DNA from: an uncultured Burkholderiales bacterium
Lineage (GTDB): Bacteria; Pseudomonadota; Gammaproteobacteria; Burkholderiales; Burkholderiaceae_C
DNA: 50,183 bases
Reading direction: 5' to 3'
NCBI GenBank assembly: GCA_903842945.1
Contig: CAIMNS010000088.1
Coordinates: forward strand, 1 to 50,183
Shown one piece after another: positions 19,304-31,414 of this stretch. The position numbers were made by a program, and so were the translations under genes. The notes beneath the pieces are model-generated. The model worked only from the letters and a program-made list of their open reading frames with translations, did not search any database and had not been told where the DNA came from. Position 1 is the first letter of the stretch, and each line of letters begins with the position of its first letter.

Positions 19304-20827
19304 TTACTTAGAAGTAGGCATCACAAACTCAGCGCCTGCTGTGATGCTTTGTGGCCAACGCTGCATGATGCTTTTTTGTTTGGTGTAAAAACGCACCCCC
19401 TCTTCACCGTAGGCATGGACATCGCCAAACAAGGAGCGTTTCCATCCGCCAAAACCATGCCAAGCCATGGGAACAGGGATGGGCACGTTGATGCCCACCA
19501 TGCCCACTTGAATGCGCCTAGAGAACTCTCTGGCCACATGCCCTTCTCGGGTAAAGCAGCTCACACCGTTGCCAAACTCATGGGCATTGATCAAGTCAAT
19601 GGCGGCGTTCAAATCCTTCACGCGAACACAACTGAGAACGGGTCCAAAAATCTCTTCTTGGTAAATGCGCATGTTGGTGTTGACATGGTCAAACAAGGTG
19701 CCTCCCAACCAAAAGCCTTGATCGCAACCGCTTCCTGCGAGACTTCCTTTAAAGGATCGGCCATCCACCAAAAGTTGAGCGCCTTCTTGTTCACCGCTAG
19801 CGATGTAGCCTTTGATTTTGTTGAGCGCTGCATGGGTCACGATCGGACCCATTTCAGCGTCGAGTTCAATGCCGTTTTTGATTTTCAAGTCACGTGTTCG
19901 TTGTATGAGGGCTGGCATGATTTTGTCAGCCACGTCGCCCACCAAGACCGCCACGCTGATGGCCATACAGCGCTCACCGGCTGAGCCATAGGCACTGCCA
20001 ATCAAAGCGTCAACGGCTTGATCAAGGTCGGCATCAGGCATGACGACCATGTGATTCTTGGCCCCGCCAAGGGCTTGCACACGTTTACCCAAACGCGCGC
20101 CTGTTTCATAGAGATGGTTGGCAATGGGGGTTGAGCCCACAAAGCTCAAGCCTTGTACGTCGGGGTGGGCCAAGAGTGCATCGACCGCCTCTTTGCCGCC
20201 TTGAATCACACCAAAGACACCGTCGGGTAAGCCGGCTTGTTTTAACAACTCTGCCATCATCAAGGAAGGTGAGGGGTCCAATGGACTGGGTTTGAGAATG
20301 AAACTGTTGCCGCATGCCAGGGCAACAGGAAACATCCACATGGGCACCATCACCGGAAAATTAAATGGCGTGATACCAGCCACGACACCAAGGGGTTGGC
20401 GCATGGTCCAGTTGTCAATGCCTGTTGAAACCTGGTCGGTAAAGTCCCCTTTGAGGAGTTGTGGAATGCCACAAGCAAACTCAATGATGTCGATGCCTCG
20501 AGAGACTTCTCCTTGAGCATCGGTGAAGACTTTGCCGTGTTCTGCCGTGATCAGGTGAGCGAGTTCATCTTTGCGCTGATTGATCAACTCCAAAAATCTG
20601 AACATGACCCTGGCGCGTCGAATGGGGGGCATTTCACCCCAAGCCACTTGAGCGTCTTTGGCGGCTTTGACGGCCAATTGAACCTCCGACGCTTCGCCAA
20701 GCAAAACCTCTCGGGTCACGGTGCCGCTGGCTGGGTTGTAGACCGGTTGTTTGGCTGAATGAAAGCCGGGGTGAAGTTGACCGTTGATAAAGTGTTGAAC
20801 CAAGGGCAAAGCTTGTGAAGGAGCCAT
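19304..20827 (-). CDS. mmsA: CoA-acylating methylmalonate-semialdehyde dehydrogenase
   Basis: NAD+-dependent aldehyde dehydrogenase that converts methylmalonate or malonate semialdehyde with CoA to propionyl- or acetyl-CoA plus CO2, in valine, inositol or 3-hydroxypropionate breakdown. The protein is 507 aa. The catalytic Cys287 lies in [11 protein letters not shown] and the cofactor Asn156 in PFNFP. The general-base Glu of ordinary ALDHs is replaced in GGAKNHM (about 255-260), a hallmark of the CoA-dependent group. GWKRSLFGD is at the C-terminal end. It leads an apparent operon with the GMC oxidoreductase. No mmsB sits next to it, but a beta-hydroxyacid dehydrogenase lies 18 kb away at 38852. 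Confidence 0.92.
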   Translation of the reverse strand: MAPSQALPLVQHFINGQLHPGFHSAKQPVYNPASGTVTREVLLGEASEVQLAVKAAKDAQVAWGEMPPIRRARVMFRFLELINQRKDELAHLITAEHGKVFTDAQGEVSRGIDIIEFACGIPQLLKGDFTDQVSTGIDNWTMRQPLGVVAGITPFNFPVMVPMWMFPVALACGNSFILKPSPLDPSPSLMMAELLKQAGLPDGVFGVIQGGKEAVDALLAHPDVQGLSFVGSTPIANHLYETGARLGKRVQALGGAKNHMVVMPDADLDQAVDALIGSAYGSAGERCMAISVAVLVGDVADKIMPALIQRTRDLKIKNGIELDAEMGPIVTHAALNKIKGYIASGEQEGAQLLVDGRSFKGSLAGSGCDQGFWLGGTLFDHVNTNMRIYQEEIFGPVLSCVRVKDLNAAIDLINAHEFGNGVSCFTREGHVAREFSRRIQVGMVGINVPIPVPMAWHGFGGWKRSLFGDVHAYGEEGVRFYTKQKSIMQRWPQSITAGAEFVMPTSK

Positions 20828-20950
20828 GTTGTCGTGAACCTCAATGATTGGGAAATGAGAAAATCAAACTATGCACCTTAAAGTGCCAAGAAGGGACCAT
20901 GAAAACGAAGACTATATCCTGAAAAAAATGCTGCCAAGAGCGTGAGGACC

Positions 20951-21700
20951 CTAACGTGCCCCAGCAATGTCCAAAATGGAGCCGCTGCAGTAAGTGGCAG
21001 ATGGGCTTAAAAGCCAAACAATGGCATTGGCCACCTCCAGTGAGGTGCCCACTCGACCCATGGGCATGTTCGGGGACATGTCTCGCGCCCGGTTCGGTAA
21101 GCCGCCACTCGCATGAATTTCTGTGTCAATGACCCCAGGCCGAACGGCATTGACACGAATGCCTTCACTGGCAACCTCTTTGGCCAAGCCGATCGTCATC
21201 ACATCGATGGCACCTTTGCTGGCTGCATAGTCCACATATTGGTTGGGAGAACCCAGTCTAGAGGCTGCGCTGCCCACATTCACAATCACCCCGCCTTGAC
21301 CGCCATGGCGGGTGCTCATCCGAAGCACGGCCTCTTTGGCGCATAAAAATGAAGCAATCACATTGATCCGCATCATGCGTTCAAGGCGTTCTGCGCTGAA
21401 TTGATCCAATCTCTGTGAAAAGTCCACAATGCCTGCGTTGTTCACGAGACCCTCAACAGGACCCAATTTGGCGTCGATGTGTTGAAACATTTTTTTGATG
21501 TCAGATTCAAGCCCTATATCGGCTTGAACGCTGATGGCCGAGCCACCCGCTTCACGTATTTGGCGAACGACAGCGTCTGCCGCCAAAGAGTTGGTGTGAA
21601 AGTTAACGGCCACACGCCAACCCGCTTGAGCGGCCAAAAGTGCGGTTTGTGCGCCAATGCCCCTGGAGGCACCGGTGATCAATAGAGTTTTGGAGCTCAA
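20951..21700 (-). CDS. SDR-family oxidoreductase
   Basis: NAD(P)-dependent short-chain dehydrogenase of 249 aa in the classical SDR group. The cofactor motif TGASRGIGA is at about 9-17, NNAG at about 87-90, and the catalytic Ser and Tyr-x-x-x-Lys in VGSAAS and [10 protein letters not shown]. The C-terminal loop [15 protein letters not shown] is typical of glucose-1-dehydrogenase-like members. The substrate cannot be told. It begins with TTG whose TTGA overlaps the lipA stop codon, so it is translationally coupled to lipA and is the last gene of ybeD-lipB-lipA-SDR. The in-frame Met choices further in would delete the Rossmann motif. Confidence 0.87.
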   Translation of the reverse strand: MSSKTLLITGASRGIGAQTALLAAQAGWRVAVNFHTNSLAADAVVRQIREAGGSAISVQADIGLESDIKKMFQHIDAKLGPVEGLVNNAGIVDFSQRLDQFSAERLERMMRINVIASFLCAKEAVLRMSTRHGGQGGVIVNVGSAASRLGSPNQYVDYAASKGAIDVMTIGLAKEVASEGIRVNAVRPGVIDTEIHASGGLPNRARDMSPNMPMGRVGTSLEVANAIVWLLSPSATYCSGSILDIAGAR

Positions 21701-22683
21701 GGGGTTGATGCCTTTTGCGCTTGATGTGCTTGTTGGTCGGCATGGTAGCTTGAGCGAACCATGGCGCCAACAGCGGCGTGCTTGAAGCCCATCTCATACG
21801 CTTTGGATTCAAACATGCTGAAGGTGTCAGGGTGAACGTACCTTGACACGGGCAAGTGATGTAGGCTTGGTGCCAAGTACTGTCCAAGGGTCAGCATGTC
21901 GATGTTGTGCTCGCGCATGTCTTGCATGGTGGTCAAGATCTCCTCATCGGTTTCTCCAAGGCCGACCATGAGGCCACTTTTTGTCGGGACATCTGGGAAA
22001 AGGGCCTTGAACTTTTTCAGGAGCATGAGGCTAAAAGCATAGTCGCTACCTGGCCGGGCTTGGGCATAAAGTCGGGGCACGGTTTCTAGATTGTGGTTCA
22101 TCACATCGGGGGGCGCATTTTTTAAGATGCTCAATGCGCGGTCGTCTCGGCCTCTGAAGTCGGGCACCAAGATTTCAATTTGAGTGAGGGGTGAGAGCGT
22201 TCGGATGCTGGTGATGCAGTCGACAAAGTGGCTGCTGCCGCCATCCCTCAAGTCATCTCTGTCAACGCTTGTGATGACCACGTACTTCAGTTGAAGTTGG
22301 GCAACGGTTTGACCCAGATGCATGGGCTCATGGGGATCAAGTGGGTCGGGTCGGCCATGGCCCACATCACAAAAGGGGCAGCGTCTGGTGCATTTGTCAC
22401 CCATGATCATGAAGGTGGCCGTGCCACTCCCAAAGCACTCTCCAATATTGGGGCACGAGGCCTCCTCGCAGACGGTCACAAGTTGATTTTTTCTCAAAAT
22501 ATCCTTGATCTCATAAAAACGAGAGTTGGGCGAGGCCGCTTTGACACGAATCCAATCGGGTTTTTTCAGCACCTCTTGTGCCTGCACTTTGATCGGTATT
22601 TTGGAGAGTTTGTCAAACGCCTTTTGCTTGAGCGTTGGATCATAGGCCTTGGCCGGCGTGGGACTGTTGGGGGGTGAGCTCAT
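21697..22683 (-). CDS. lipA: Lipoyl synthase
   Basis: Radical SAM enzyme that inserts two sulfurs into protein-bound octanoyl chains to make lipoate for pyruvate and 2-oxoglutarate dehydrogenases. At 328 aa it is of typical length. The auxiliary cluster ligands are Cys72, Cys77 and Cys83, and the radical SAM cluster is Cys98-x3-Cys102-x2-Cys105. The C-terminal RSSYHAD provides the conserved Ser ligand. ATG 22683 is chosen; the longer frame from 22794 would run into lipB and adds no conserved sequence. The gap to lipB is 53 bp. It is followed by an overlapping SDR gene. Confidence 0.96.
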   Translation of the reverse strand: MSSPPNSPTPAKAYDPTLKQKAFDKLSKIPIKVQAQEVLKKPDWIRVKAASPNSRFYEIKDILRKNQLVTVCEEASCPNIGECFGSGTATFMIMGDKCTRRCPFCDVGHGRPDPLDPHEPMHLGQTVAQLQLKYVVITSVDRDDLRDGGSSHFVDCITSIRTLSPLTQIEILVPDFRGRDDRALSILKNAPPDVMNHNLETVPRLYAQARPGSDYAFSLMLLKKFKALFPDVPTKSGLMVGLGETDEEILTTMQDMREHNIDMLTLGQYLAPSLHHLPVSRYVHPDTFSMFESKAYEMGFKHAAVGAMVRSSYHADQQAHQAQKASTP

Positions 22684-22736
22684 GGGGAAAATGGGTGGTG
22701 TGAATGGAGGGCTTGGCTTTTGGGCAAAAAATGACG

Positions 22737-23429
22737 TTAAGGCTGGAGGTAGGTGTTCAACTTCTCTGCCAACAAAACGGCGACATCTTGGCAATTTAGC
22801 ATGACCCCAAGATGGTGTAAATGGGTGGTTTTTAATCCTTCATAGCCACAAGGGTTGATGGCTTCAAAGGGCCTCAGGTCCAAAGAGACATTCAGTGACA
22901 AGCCGTGGTAGGTGCAGTGTTTGGAGACTTTGACACCGATGGCAGAAATTTTAGACAGCCCATCAAATACGGGTGCAGGCGTGGGGGAGTTCAAGGCCCT
23001 TTCAGCTCGGCTGTAGCTGCGTGTGTCGTGGGCGTGTGGTTCTAGGGCGTTGACGTAAACACCTGGGGCACCCAAGACCCGGTGAGCGGTGAGGTTCAAT
23101 GAATTGAGGGTTTTGATCACCGCTTCTTCCAGCCGGTACACATACTCTTTGACGAAATAGCCTTTGTCTTTTAAGTTGATCAAGGGATAGGCCACCACTT
23201 GGCCTGGGCCGTGGTAAGTGATTTTGCCGCCTCGGTTGGTGGGTACGATGGGAATGCTGCTGGGGCTGAGCAAGTCAGATGAAGCTGCGCTCAGGCCCAA
23301 GGTGTAGACGGGTGGATGTTCGCACAGCCAAAGTTCGTCATGGGTATCTGTGGTCCTTTGAGAGGTAAAGTCCTGCATCTTTTGATAAATCTCAAGATAA
23401 GGAACGGTTCCCAAATGCGAAATTTTCAC
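22737..23429 (-). CDS. lipB: Octanoyl-ACP:protein transferase
   Basis: Transfers octanoate from acyl carrier protein to lipoyl domains, the first step of lipoate synthesis. The 230-aa protein has the [12 protein letters not shown] motif, the catalytic Lys in [11 protein letters not shown] and the catalytic Cys in [10 protein letters not shown] use GTG 23429, with GAGGG about ten bases upstream, because the protein then begins at the family's first strand ([11 protein letters not shown]). An upstream TTG at 23468 would add 13 unconserved residues and has its purine run too close. A Ser/Thr/Ala-rich insert around 140-160 is longer than in E. coli. It lies between ybeD and lipA. Confidence 0.93.
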   Translation of the reverse strand: MKISHLGTVPYLEIYQKMQDFTSQRTTDTHDELWLCEHPPVYTLGLSAASSDLLSPSSIPIVPTNRGGKITYHGPGQVVAYPLINLKDKGYFVKEYVYRLEEAVIKTLNSLNLTAHRVLGAPGVYVNALEPHAHDTRSYSRAERALNSPTPAPVFDGLSKISAIGVKVSKHCTYHGLSLNVSLDLRPFEAINPCGYEGLKTTHLHHLGVMLNCQDVAVLLAEKLNTYLQP

Positions 23430-23473
23430 AGTTTTAAAGCCCTCAAAAATGACCCATGCCGGTCGCAAAGACC

Positions 23474-23776
23474 CTAAAGAACAACTTTGACCAAAGGATT
23501 GGATGACAAGGCCGTGTACAGCGCGTCCAGTTGCGTTTGTGAAGTGGCCCAGACATTGAGGGTGATGCCCAAATAATTGCCGGCCTTGCTTTGCCTGATT
23601 TCAATGCTTGCCGCATCAAATTGGGGGTCAAACTCTTTGGCAATGGCGGTGAGCGTGTGCACAAAATGGTCGACCTTTTGGCCCATCACCTTGATGGGAA
23701 AGGTGCAGGGAAACTCAATCAAGGTGGCGCGTGCAGGGTCAGCGCTGGACACGGACGGGTCAATGGGTTCAATCAT
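23474..23776 (-). CDS. ybeD: YbeD/DUF493 family protein
   Basis: Small cytosolic protein of 100 aa with an ACT-like ferredoxin fold, conserved upstream of lipB in many proteobacteria. Its exact role is unknown. The family core is evident: IEFPCTFPIKVMG at the start, the LTAIAKEFDP helix and the SKAGNYLGITLNVWATS strand. ATG 23776 is preferred; the open frame extends to a TTG at 23839 that lacks conserved sequence. It is the first gene of the ybeD-lipB-lipA-SDR unit, transcribed leftward, away from the atp operon. Confidence 0.88.
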   Translation of the reverse strand: MIEPIDPSVSSADPARATLIEFPCTFPIKVMGQKVDHFVHTLTAIAKEFDPQFDAASIEIRQSKAGNYLGITLNVWATSQTQLDALYTALSSNPLVKVVL

Positions 23777-24190
23777 GGTGTTCAGGTGCTGGGTAGACGT
23801 CGTGAAGTCGCTGTTAGGTTGCGGGTCGATCGGCCCCAATAGAGCCGCTAATGAAGGAAGACTTTCATTTTCTCACAGTCATGATGTCCTCAAAGGCGTG
23901 CGTCAAGAGTGTCATCAGACACTGATGCGATTGTGACATAAAGCCCTTGGGCGCACTTTTGAGGCGCTAAGGGGGCCCTAAGAGACGTTGACTGCAGATT
24001 TTTTTGAACTGAACCATTTGTGCCGCCAAAAGCCCAAAACCGTCTAGAAAAGAAATTTTTCATGGGCTTGAAATAGCGGTGGGTTTTCCCTTAGAATAAA
24101 TGGCTTTACATAATTTCATGAACATCCAAATCGCAGAGACCTGCCTGTCATTGTTCAGCTTGGGTCTGTTTTTTGAGGATTTTTGAAATC
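23777..24190. promoter_or_regulatory. Divergent ybeD/atpI intergenic region (414 bp)
   Basis: No gene is visible here. A small hairpin, AGTGTC/GACACT with a 4-base loop, is at 23908-23923. The only convincing element is the atp promoter candidate near the right end (separate entry). On the leftward strand a TTGACG is present but lacks a good -10, so the ybeD promoter is not assigned. Confidence 0.5.
24068..24097 (+). promoter_or_regulatory. Candidate sigma-70 promoter of the atp operon
   Basis: TTGAAA at 24068-24073 and TAGAAT at 24092-24097 are separated by 18 bp and match the sigma-70 consensus at ten of twelve positions. The predicted start would give a leader of roughly 85-90 bases before the atpI ATG at 24191. 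Confidence 0.55.
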
Positions 24191-24670
24191 ATGGGACACC
24201 AACAAGAAGCATCAAATTCGTCCCAATTGATCGAAGAAGAGGAAGAGGCAAAGACGATTCCTTGGACCCGTGAGCAAGTGATGGCGTTTCGATTGGCTGA
24301 GCCCTCGGTGACCGTTTGGAAGGTGGTCTTCTCTCAAGTGTTGGTGGGTTTGTTGTTGACGTTTGTGGCGTGGCTCATAGGGGCCAAAGCTTCAAATGTG
24401 GTGTCTTTGGGTTACGGCGCATTGTGCGTGGTCTTGCCTTCAGCAGTTTTTGCGAGAGGCATCACCAGCAAGTGGTCAAGTCTGAATCCTGGGGCAGGGG
24501 TAACGGGATTTTTTCTTTGGGAATTTGTCAAAGTGCTCATGACGATCGTCATGCTCTTGATGTCTCAAAGTTGGGTGGATGATTTGAGTTGGCCCATGAT
24601 GGTGCTGGGCTTGATCATCACGATGAAGGTGTATTGGCTTTCGTTCTTATGGGGTCGCAAGGGCAAGTGA
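24191..24670 (+). CDS. atpI: ATP synthase subunit I
   Basis: Accessory membrane protein of 159 aa at the head of the atp operon, thought to help assemble the c-ring or Mg2+ supply. A hydrophilic, Glu-rich N-terminus (about 1-40) precedes four hydrophobic helices, with the family's GYGALCVVLPSAVFARG segment in the middle. I chose ATG 24191, with GAGGA about 11 bases upstream; the longer TTG start at 24173 would overlap that Shine-Dalgarno. atpB follows after 62 bp. Confidence 0.87.
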   Translation: MGHQQEASNSSQLIEEEEEAKTIPWTREQVMAFRLAEPSVTVWKVVFSQVLVGLLLTFVAWLIGAKASNVVSLGYGALCVVLPSAVFARGITSKWSSLNPGAGVTGFFLWEFVKVLMTIVMLLMSQSWVDDLSWPMMVLGLIITMKVYWLSFLWGRKGK

Positions 24671-24732
24671 TGCTCTTGTGAAGACCGGGGGACTTCAGAG
24701 CGTTGTTGTTAAGATAAAACGTATATTTCAAA

Positions 24733-25602
24733 ATGTCTGCTGAACACATAACTGAACATGTCATGACCGCTGGGGACTACATCGGTCACCACTTGACGCA
24801 TTTGCAAAACAAGCCCATGGCTGGGATCATCGATTTCTCGGTCTACAACCTGGATTCTATTTTTTGGTCTGTATTGATTGGCGTGCTTGGTTTTTTCTTC
24901 TTGTACCGCGCTGCAAGTGCGGCCACATCGGGAGTTCCTGGGCGTTTTCAGGCGGCCGTTGAATTGCTCATTGAGTTGGTGGATACCCAGTCACGGGGCA
25001 TCATTCACAACGCCCAAAGTAGAAAAATCGTATCTCCCTTGGCCTTGACGGTGTTTGTCTGGATTTTTCTCATGAATGCCATGGACTTGTTGCCCGTGGA
25101 TTTGTTGCCCGTGATTTGGGAGTCCTATTACGAGTCTCAAGGCTTGGATGCGCACCATGCTTATTTACGCATTGTGCCAAGCGCTGATTTATCCACGACC
25201 CTTGGTCTTTCCACCTCCGTGCTCTTGGTTTGTATTTTTTACAACATCAAAATCAAAGGTTTAGGCGGTTGGACTCACGAATTGTTCACCGCCCCCTTTG
25301 GTGCGCATCCCCTTTTGTGGCCTGTCAATTTTGTGATGCAGTTGATTGAATTTGCTGCAAAAACCGTCTCCCACGGCATGCGGTTGTTTGGCAACATGTA
25401 TGCGGGTGAGTTGGTGTTCATGTTGATTGCCTTGATGGGCAGTGCCGCTGCATTTTCATTGCCGGGCATTTTGTTGCCCATTGGACACGTCTTGGTAGGC
25501 TCGGTTTGGGCTATATTTCACATCTTGATCATTACATTGCAAGCCTTCATTTTTATGATGCTTACCTTGGTGTATGTGGGTCAAGCGCACGATGCGCATT
25601 GA
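24733..25602 (+). CDS. atpB: F1Fo ATP synthase subunit a
   Basis: Membrane stator subunit that forms the proton half-channels against the c-ring. The 289-aa protein has about five to six helices. The essential Arg is in [14 protein letters not shown], and the last helix ends with [19 protein letters not shown], as in the family. The ATG is preceded by an A/T-rich stretch with no recognisable Shine-Dalgarno, unlike the other atp genes; an internal ATG 30 bases later has none either. It follows atpI and precedes atpE by 49 bp. Confidence 0.96.
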   Translation: MSAEHITEHVMTAGDYIGHHLTHLQNKPMAGIIDFSVYNLDSIFWSVLIGVLGFFFLYRAASAATSGVPGRFQAAVELLIELVDTQSRGIIHNAQSRKIVSPLALTVFVWIFLMNAMDLLPVDLLPVIWESYYESQGLDAHHAYLRIVPSADLSTTLGLSTSVLLVCIFYNIKIKGLGGWTHELFTAPFGAHPLLWPVNFVMQLIEFAAKTVSHGMRLFGNMYAGELVFMLIALMGSAAAFSLPGILLPIGHVLVGSVWAIFHILIITLQAFIFMMLTLVYVGQAHDAH

Positions 25603-25642
25603 GTTTCAGTCATTTTTTGTTTGTTTTTTTATTTATCCATAG

Positions 25643-25900
<258 letters not shown>

Positions 25901-25937
25901 ACGTTGTCGCAATGTCCTCATTAAGAAAGGTGTTGCC

Positions 25938-26408
25938 GTGAGTATTAATGCAACCCTGTTCGTTCAGGCAATCGTTTTTGCAATTTTGGTTTGGTTCACC
26001 ATGAGCTTTGTGTGGCCTCCCATTGTGAAAGCGCTTGATGATCGAGCTAAGAAAATAGCGGAAGGTCTTGAGGCTGCTGACAAGGCCAAGTTTGAGTTGA
26101 GTGCTGCCACGCGTCACGTAGAGGTAGAGCTTGCCAAAACCAAGACCGAGGTTCAGTCACGTGTCTTGGACGCGGAAAAACGCGCCCAAATGATCATCGA
26201 GGAGGCCAAAATCACTGCCAGTGAAGAGGCTCAGAAGATCATTCATGGTGCTCGCACTGAAGCAGAGCAAGAGATGGTCAAAGCCCGCGAGACCTTGCGA
26301 GAGCATGTGGCTTTGTTGGCGGTCAAAGGTGCAGAACAAATTTTGCGCAAAGAGGTGAATGCCTCTGTGCACAAGGATTTGCTCATTCAACTCAAGTCTG
26401 AGTTGTGA
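25938..26408 (+). CDS. atpF: F1Fo ATP synthase subunit b
   Basis: Peripheral-stalk subunit of 156 aa with one N-terminal membrane helix (about 6-28) and a long charged coiled coil that reaches F1. Family marks are [21 protein letters not shown] after the helix and a Lys/Glu-rich body. The start codon is GTG, with AAAGG eight bases upstream. It ends 30 bp before atpH. Confidence 0.95.
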   Translation: MSINATLFVQAIVFAILVWFTMSFVWPPIVKALDDRAKKIAEGLEAADKAKFELSAATRHVEVELAKTKTEVQSRVLDAEKRAQMIIEEAKITASEEAQKIIHGARTEAEQEMVKARETLREHVALLAVKGAEQILRKEVNASVHKDLLIQLKSEL

Positions 26409-26438
26409 AAACCCAAGAAAAGGACTTGCGAGCACATC

Positions 26439-26975
26439 ATGGCTGAATTAGCAACAATTGCACGCCCCTATGCTGAAGCCTTGTTCAAGACCTCAGGTGG
26501 ACGGGCGGACCCCGACCTTGTTTTGGCATGGTTGGGTGAGATGTCCATGTTTGCGAGTGATGAGCAGTTGTTGAGTTTGGCGGCCAACCCCAAAGTGACG
26601 GATAGCCAACTTGTTGACCTGATCAAGGGGCTCTTTAAAAAAGAGTTGCCCCTTGAGGCTCAAAACTTTCTACGTTTGATCATTGAACAGTCTAGGCTTG
26701 AGGCCTTGCCTGAGATTTTTCATCAATTCAAAGTACTTCGCAACGCGCTCAAGGGCAGCCAAGATGCGACGGTTGAAAGTGCTTTTGACATTGACCCCCA
26801 AACTTTGAACGAGATATCTGCTTTACTCGAAAAGAGATTTGCTCGTAAGTTAAACCTCACCGTTGAGCTCAATTCTGAGCTGATTGGTGGGATCCGTGTT
26901 GTGGTGGGCGATGAGGTGTTAGATACATCTGTCAAAGCTCGCTTAGAACAAATGAAAGTCGAGTTGATGGAGTGA
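26439..26975 (+). CDS. atpH: F1Fo ATP synthase subunit delta
   Basis: Stalk subunit of 178 aa joining the b dimer to the top of F1. It begins with the typical [12 protein letters not shown], and ends with the [23 protein letters not shown] signature. The coding end is 56 bp before the chosen atpA start; the open frame of atpA extends back to overlap it but only through unconserved sequence. Confidence 0.95.
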   Translation: MAELATIARPYAEALFKTSGGRADPDLVLAWLGEMSMFASDEQLLSLAANPKVTDSQLVDLIKGLFKKELPLEAQNFLRLIIEQSRLEALPEIFHQFKVLRNALKGSQDATVESAFDIDPQTLNEISALLEKRFARKLNLTVELNSELIGGIRVVVGDEVLDTSVKARLEQMKVELME

Positions 26976-27031
26976 GCTCGTTTGAGCTTACAAAGTTAAC
27001 CCCTACAAACCCCAAGGAAAAGGAAAGAGTC

Positions 27032-28570
27032 ATGCAACTCAATCCCGCAGAAATTTCTGAATTGATCAAAAGCCGCATTGAGGGCCTATCAGCACAAGCT
27101 GATGTCCGCAATCAAGGCACCGTGGTCTCAGTCACAGACGGTATTTGTCGCATTCACGGTTTATCCGATGTGATGCAAGGTGAGATGTTGGAGTTCCCCA
27201 ATAACACGTTTGGCTTGGCGCTGAACCTAGAGCGCGACTCTGTTGGCGCGGTGATTTTGGGTGATTACGAACGCATCTCTGAAGGCGATACGGTCAAGTG
27301 CACGGGCAGAATTTTAGAGGTTCCCGTTGGCCCTGAACTCATTGGGCGAGTCGTGAATGCGCTAGGACAGCCTATCGATGGCAAAGGCCCAGTGCATGCC
27401 AAAATGACCGATGTGATTGAAAAAGTAGCTCCCGGTGTGATTGCGCGCCAATCGGTCAGCCAACCCTTGCAAACGGGTTTGAAGTCCATTGACGCCATGG
27501 TGCCGATTGGTCGTGGTCAGCGTGAATTGATCATCGGAGACCGTCAAACGGGTAAAACTGCTGTAGCGATCGATGCGATCATCAGTCAAAAAGGTCAAGG
27601 CGTCACATGTATCTATGTGGCGATTGGTCAAAAGGCGTCATCCATTAAAAACGTGGTGAGATCTTTGGAGCAAGTGGGCGCGATGGATTACACCATTGTT
27701 GTTGCAGCTTCCGCATCCGAGTCTGCTGCGATGCAGTTTGTTTCTGCATACTCTGGTTGCACCATGGGTGAATATTTCCGCGACCGCGGTGAAGACGCGT
27801 TGATCGTCTATGACGACTTGTCCAAGCAAGCGGTGGCGTATCGCCAGGTGTCTTTGTTGTTGCGTCGTCCACCAGGTCGTGAGGCTTACCCTGGTGACGT
27901 GTTTTATTTGCACAGTCGCTTGCTGGAGCGTGCAGCTCGTGTGAACGCCGACTATGTCGAGGCCTTCACCAAGGGTGCGGTCAAGGGCAAGACTGGCTCA
28001 TTGACTGCGCTACCTATCATTGAAACACAGGCCGGTGACGTGTCTGCCTTCGTGCCCACCAACGTCATCTCCATCACAGACGGTCAGATTTTCCTTGAGA
28101 CCTCACTCTTCAATGCTGGTATTCGCCCGGCGATCAATGCTGGTATTTCGGTCTCTCGTGTGGGTGGTGCAGCACAAACAAAACTGATCAAGAACCTGTC
28201 AGGTGGTATTCGCACGGACTTGGCCCAATACCGTGAATTGGCTGCTTTTGCGCAGTTTGCGTCCGATCTGGACGAGGCGACCAGAAAGCAATTGGACCGT
28301 GGCGCTCGTGTGACAGAGCTTTTAAAGCAAGCTCAGTACAGCCCCTTGTCGATCAGCTTGATGGCGTCCACCTTGTTTGCGGTGAACAAAGGCTATTTGG
28401 ACAGCATCGATGTCAAGCAAGTGCTGCATTTTGAAACTGAATTGCATCAAGAGCTCAAAGCGAAGCATCCAGCGTTGTTGGCCAAGTTAGAAAAAGACAA
28501 AGCCATGGACAAAGAGGCTGAGGCTGAATTGACAGCGATTTTGGATGCGTTCAAAAAAGCTTTTGGTTGA
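27032..28570 (+). CDS. atpA: F1Fo ATP synthase subunit alpha
   Basis: Non-catalytic nucleotide-binding subunit of F1, 512 aa. Walker A GDRQTGKT is at 169-176, and the signature [17 protein letters not shown] is present. I chose ATG 27032 because it has a strong purine-rich AAGGAAAGAG upstream and starts at the family N-terminus ([17 protein letters not shown]). The longer frame from a GTG at 26972 adds 20 residues overlapping the atpH stop. atpG follows after 24 bp. Confidence 0.97.
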   Translation: MQLNPAEISELIKSRIEGLSAQADVRNQGTVVSVTDGICRIHGLSDVMQGEMLEFPNNTFGLALNLERDSVGAVILGDYERISEGDTVKCTGRILEVPVGPELIGRVVNALGQPIDGKGPVHAKMTDVIEKVAPGVIARQSVSQPLQTGLKSIDAMVPIGRGQRELIIGDRQTGKTAVAIDAIISQKGQGVTCIYVAIGQKASSIKNVVRSLEQVGAMDYTIVVAASASESAAMQFVSAYSGCTMGEYFRDRGEDALIVYDDLSKQAVAYRQVSLLLRRPPGREAYPGDVFYLHSRLLERAARVNADYVEAFTKGAVKGKTGSLTALPIIETQAGDVSAFVPTNVISITDGQIFLETSLFNAGIRPAINAGISVSRVGGAAQTKLIKNLSGGIRTDLAQYRELAAFAQFASDLDEATRKQLDRGARVTELLKQAQYSPLSISLMASTLFAVNKGYLDSIDVKQVLHFETELHQELKAKHPALLAKLEKDKAMDKEAEAELTAILDAFKKAFG

Positions 28571-28594
28571 TTCGATCAAACATAGGAGCCATTG

Positions 28595-29473
28595 ATGGCA
28601 GCAGGCAAGGAAATACGCGGCAAGATCAAATCGGTTGAAAACACCAAAAAGATCACCAAAGCCATGGAAATGGTCGCCGCCTCCAAAATGCGCAAGGCGC
28701 AGGAGCGCATGCGCTCGGCTCGCCCCTACAGTGCAAAAATTCGGGATGTGGCAAGCCATTTGGGCCAAGCCAATCCTGAATATGTACACCCTTTCATGAA
28801 AAAGCATCCCCAAGCGAAAGCACAAGGCTTTATTGTTGTGACGACAGACAAGGGACTGTGTGGTGGCATGAACACCAACATCTTGAGATTGGTCACGGCC
28901 AAGCTCAAGGACCATGTGGCTGAGTCGTCGAACGCAAAAATGGTGGCCATCGGCAACAAGGGACTTGGTTTCTTGAATCGCATTGGCTCCTCCGTTGTCG
29001 CCAACTTGACGCAACTTGGGGACGCGCCTCATTTGGAAAGGCTCATTGGCCCAGTGAAGGTGTTGCTCGATGCGTACACCAAGGGTGAATTGAATGCGGT
29101 ATACATTTGTTACACCAAATTCATCAACACCATGAAGCAAGAGGCTGTGGTTGAGCAGTTGCTACCTTTGTCCTCAGAGGAGATGGCCAAGCAGACCCAA
29201 GTTGGAGGGAGCCATGCATGGGATTATTTGTATGAGCCCGATGCACATAGTGTGATTGATGATTTGTTGGTGAGGTATGTTGAAGCCTTGGTTTATCAGG
29301 CGGTAGCAGAGAACATGGCCTCTGAGCAGTCCGCTCGGATGGTGGCCATGAAATCCGCAACCGACAATGCTGGAAGCGTCATCAATGAATTGAAACTTGT
29401 TTACAACAAGACCCGTCAAGCTGCGATCACCAAGGAACTCTCTGAGATCGTGGCAGGTGCGGCAGCCGTTTAG
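28595..29473 (+). CDS. atpG: F1Fo ATP synthase subunit gamma
   Basis: Central rotor shaft of F1, 292 aa. The N-terminal helix [23 protein letters not shown] and the C-terminal helix with [14 protein letters not shown] are canonical. ATG 28595 has AGGAG six bases upstream; the adjacent TTG at 28592 is not needed. The gap to atpD is 55 bp. Confidence 0.96.
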   Translation: MAAGKEIRGKIKSVENTKKITKAMEMVAASKMRKAQERMRSARPYSAKIRDVASHLGQANPEYVHPFMKKHPQAKAQGFIVVTTDKGLCGGMNTNILRLVTAKLKDHVAESSNAKMVAIGNKGLGFLNRIGSSVVANLTQLGDAPHLERLIGPVKVLLDAYTKGELNAVYICYTKFINTMKQEAVVEQLLPLSSEEMAKQTQVGGSHAWDYLYEPDAHSVIDDLLVRYVEALVYQAVAENMASEQSARMVAMKSATDNAGSVINELKLVYNKTRQAAITKELSEIVAGAAAV

Positions 29474-29513
29474 TCCTAAAAGACCAGACGACCCCCGAAG
29501 CATATTTATTTAA

Positions 29514-30932
<1,419 letters not shown>

Positions 30933-30971
30933 TCAACAAAGTGTTGGTCAACCTCTTTTTTAGGAATTTGA

Positions 30972-31388
30972 ATGAATACCCTCCATGTTGATGTGGTGAG
31001 TGCTGAAGAGTCCATCTTCTCCGGAGAGGCCCGATTTGTGGCCCTTCCAGGCGAGGCTGGCGAGTTGGGCATTTATCCAAGACACACACCCTTGATCACT
31101 CGTATCAGAGCGGGTTCAGTTCGTATCCAAGCGCTTGATGGTCAAGAGACGTTTATTTTTGTGGCCGGTGGGATCATTGAGGTCCAGCCCCATGCGGTGA
31201 CGGTGTTGTCTGACACAGCCGTTCGCGGTGAAGACATGGATGAAGAAAAGGCCGAGGCTGCTAAAAAGGCCGCTGAGGAAAGTCTTGCCAACGCCAAGTC
31301 TGAAATTGATTTGGCCAGAGCACAATCAGAGTTGTACATCATGATGGCAGAGTTGGCTGCCGTGAGAAGATTCAAGCAGAAAAAGTAA
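30972..31388 (+). CDS. atpC: F1Fo ATP synthase subunit epsilon
   Basis: Rotor subunit of 138 aa that couples gamma to the c-ring and can inhibit ATP hydrolysis. The N-terminal beta-sandwich has [20 protein letters not shown], and the C-terminal helical hairpin is rich in Ala, Glu and Lys. It is the last canonical atp gene. No terminator follows; the next gene starts 26 bp later. Confidence 0.95.
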   Translation: MNTLHVDVVSAEESIFSGEARFVALPGEAGELGIYPRHTPLITRIRAGSVRIQALDGQETFIFVAGGIIEVQPHAVTVLSDTAVRGEDMDEEKAEAAKKAAEESLANAKSEIDLARAQSELYIMMAELAAVRRFKQKK

Positions 31389-31414
31389 ATTTTTCCACCA
31401 ACGAAGAAGGGCTG

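Noticed and set aside
26972-27031. Longer atpA from GTG 26972
   Set aside because: The extra residues overlap atpH and are not conserved; ATG 27032 has a strong ribosome site.
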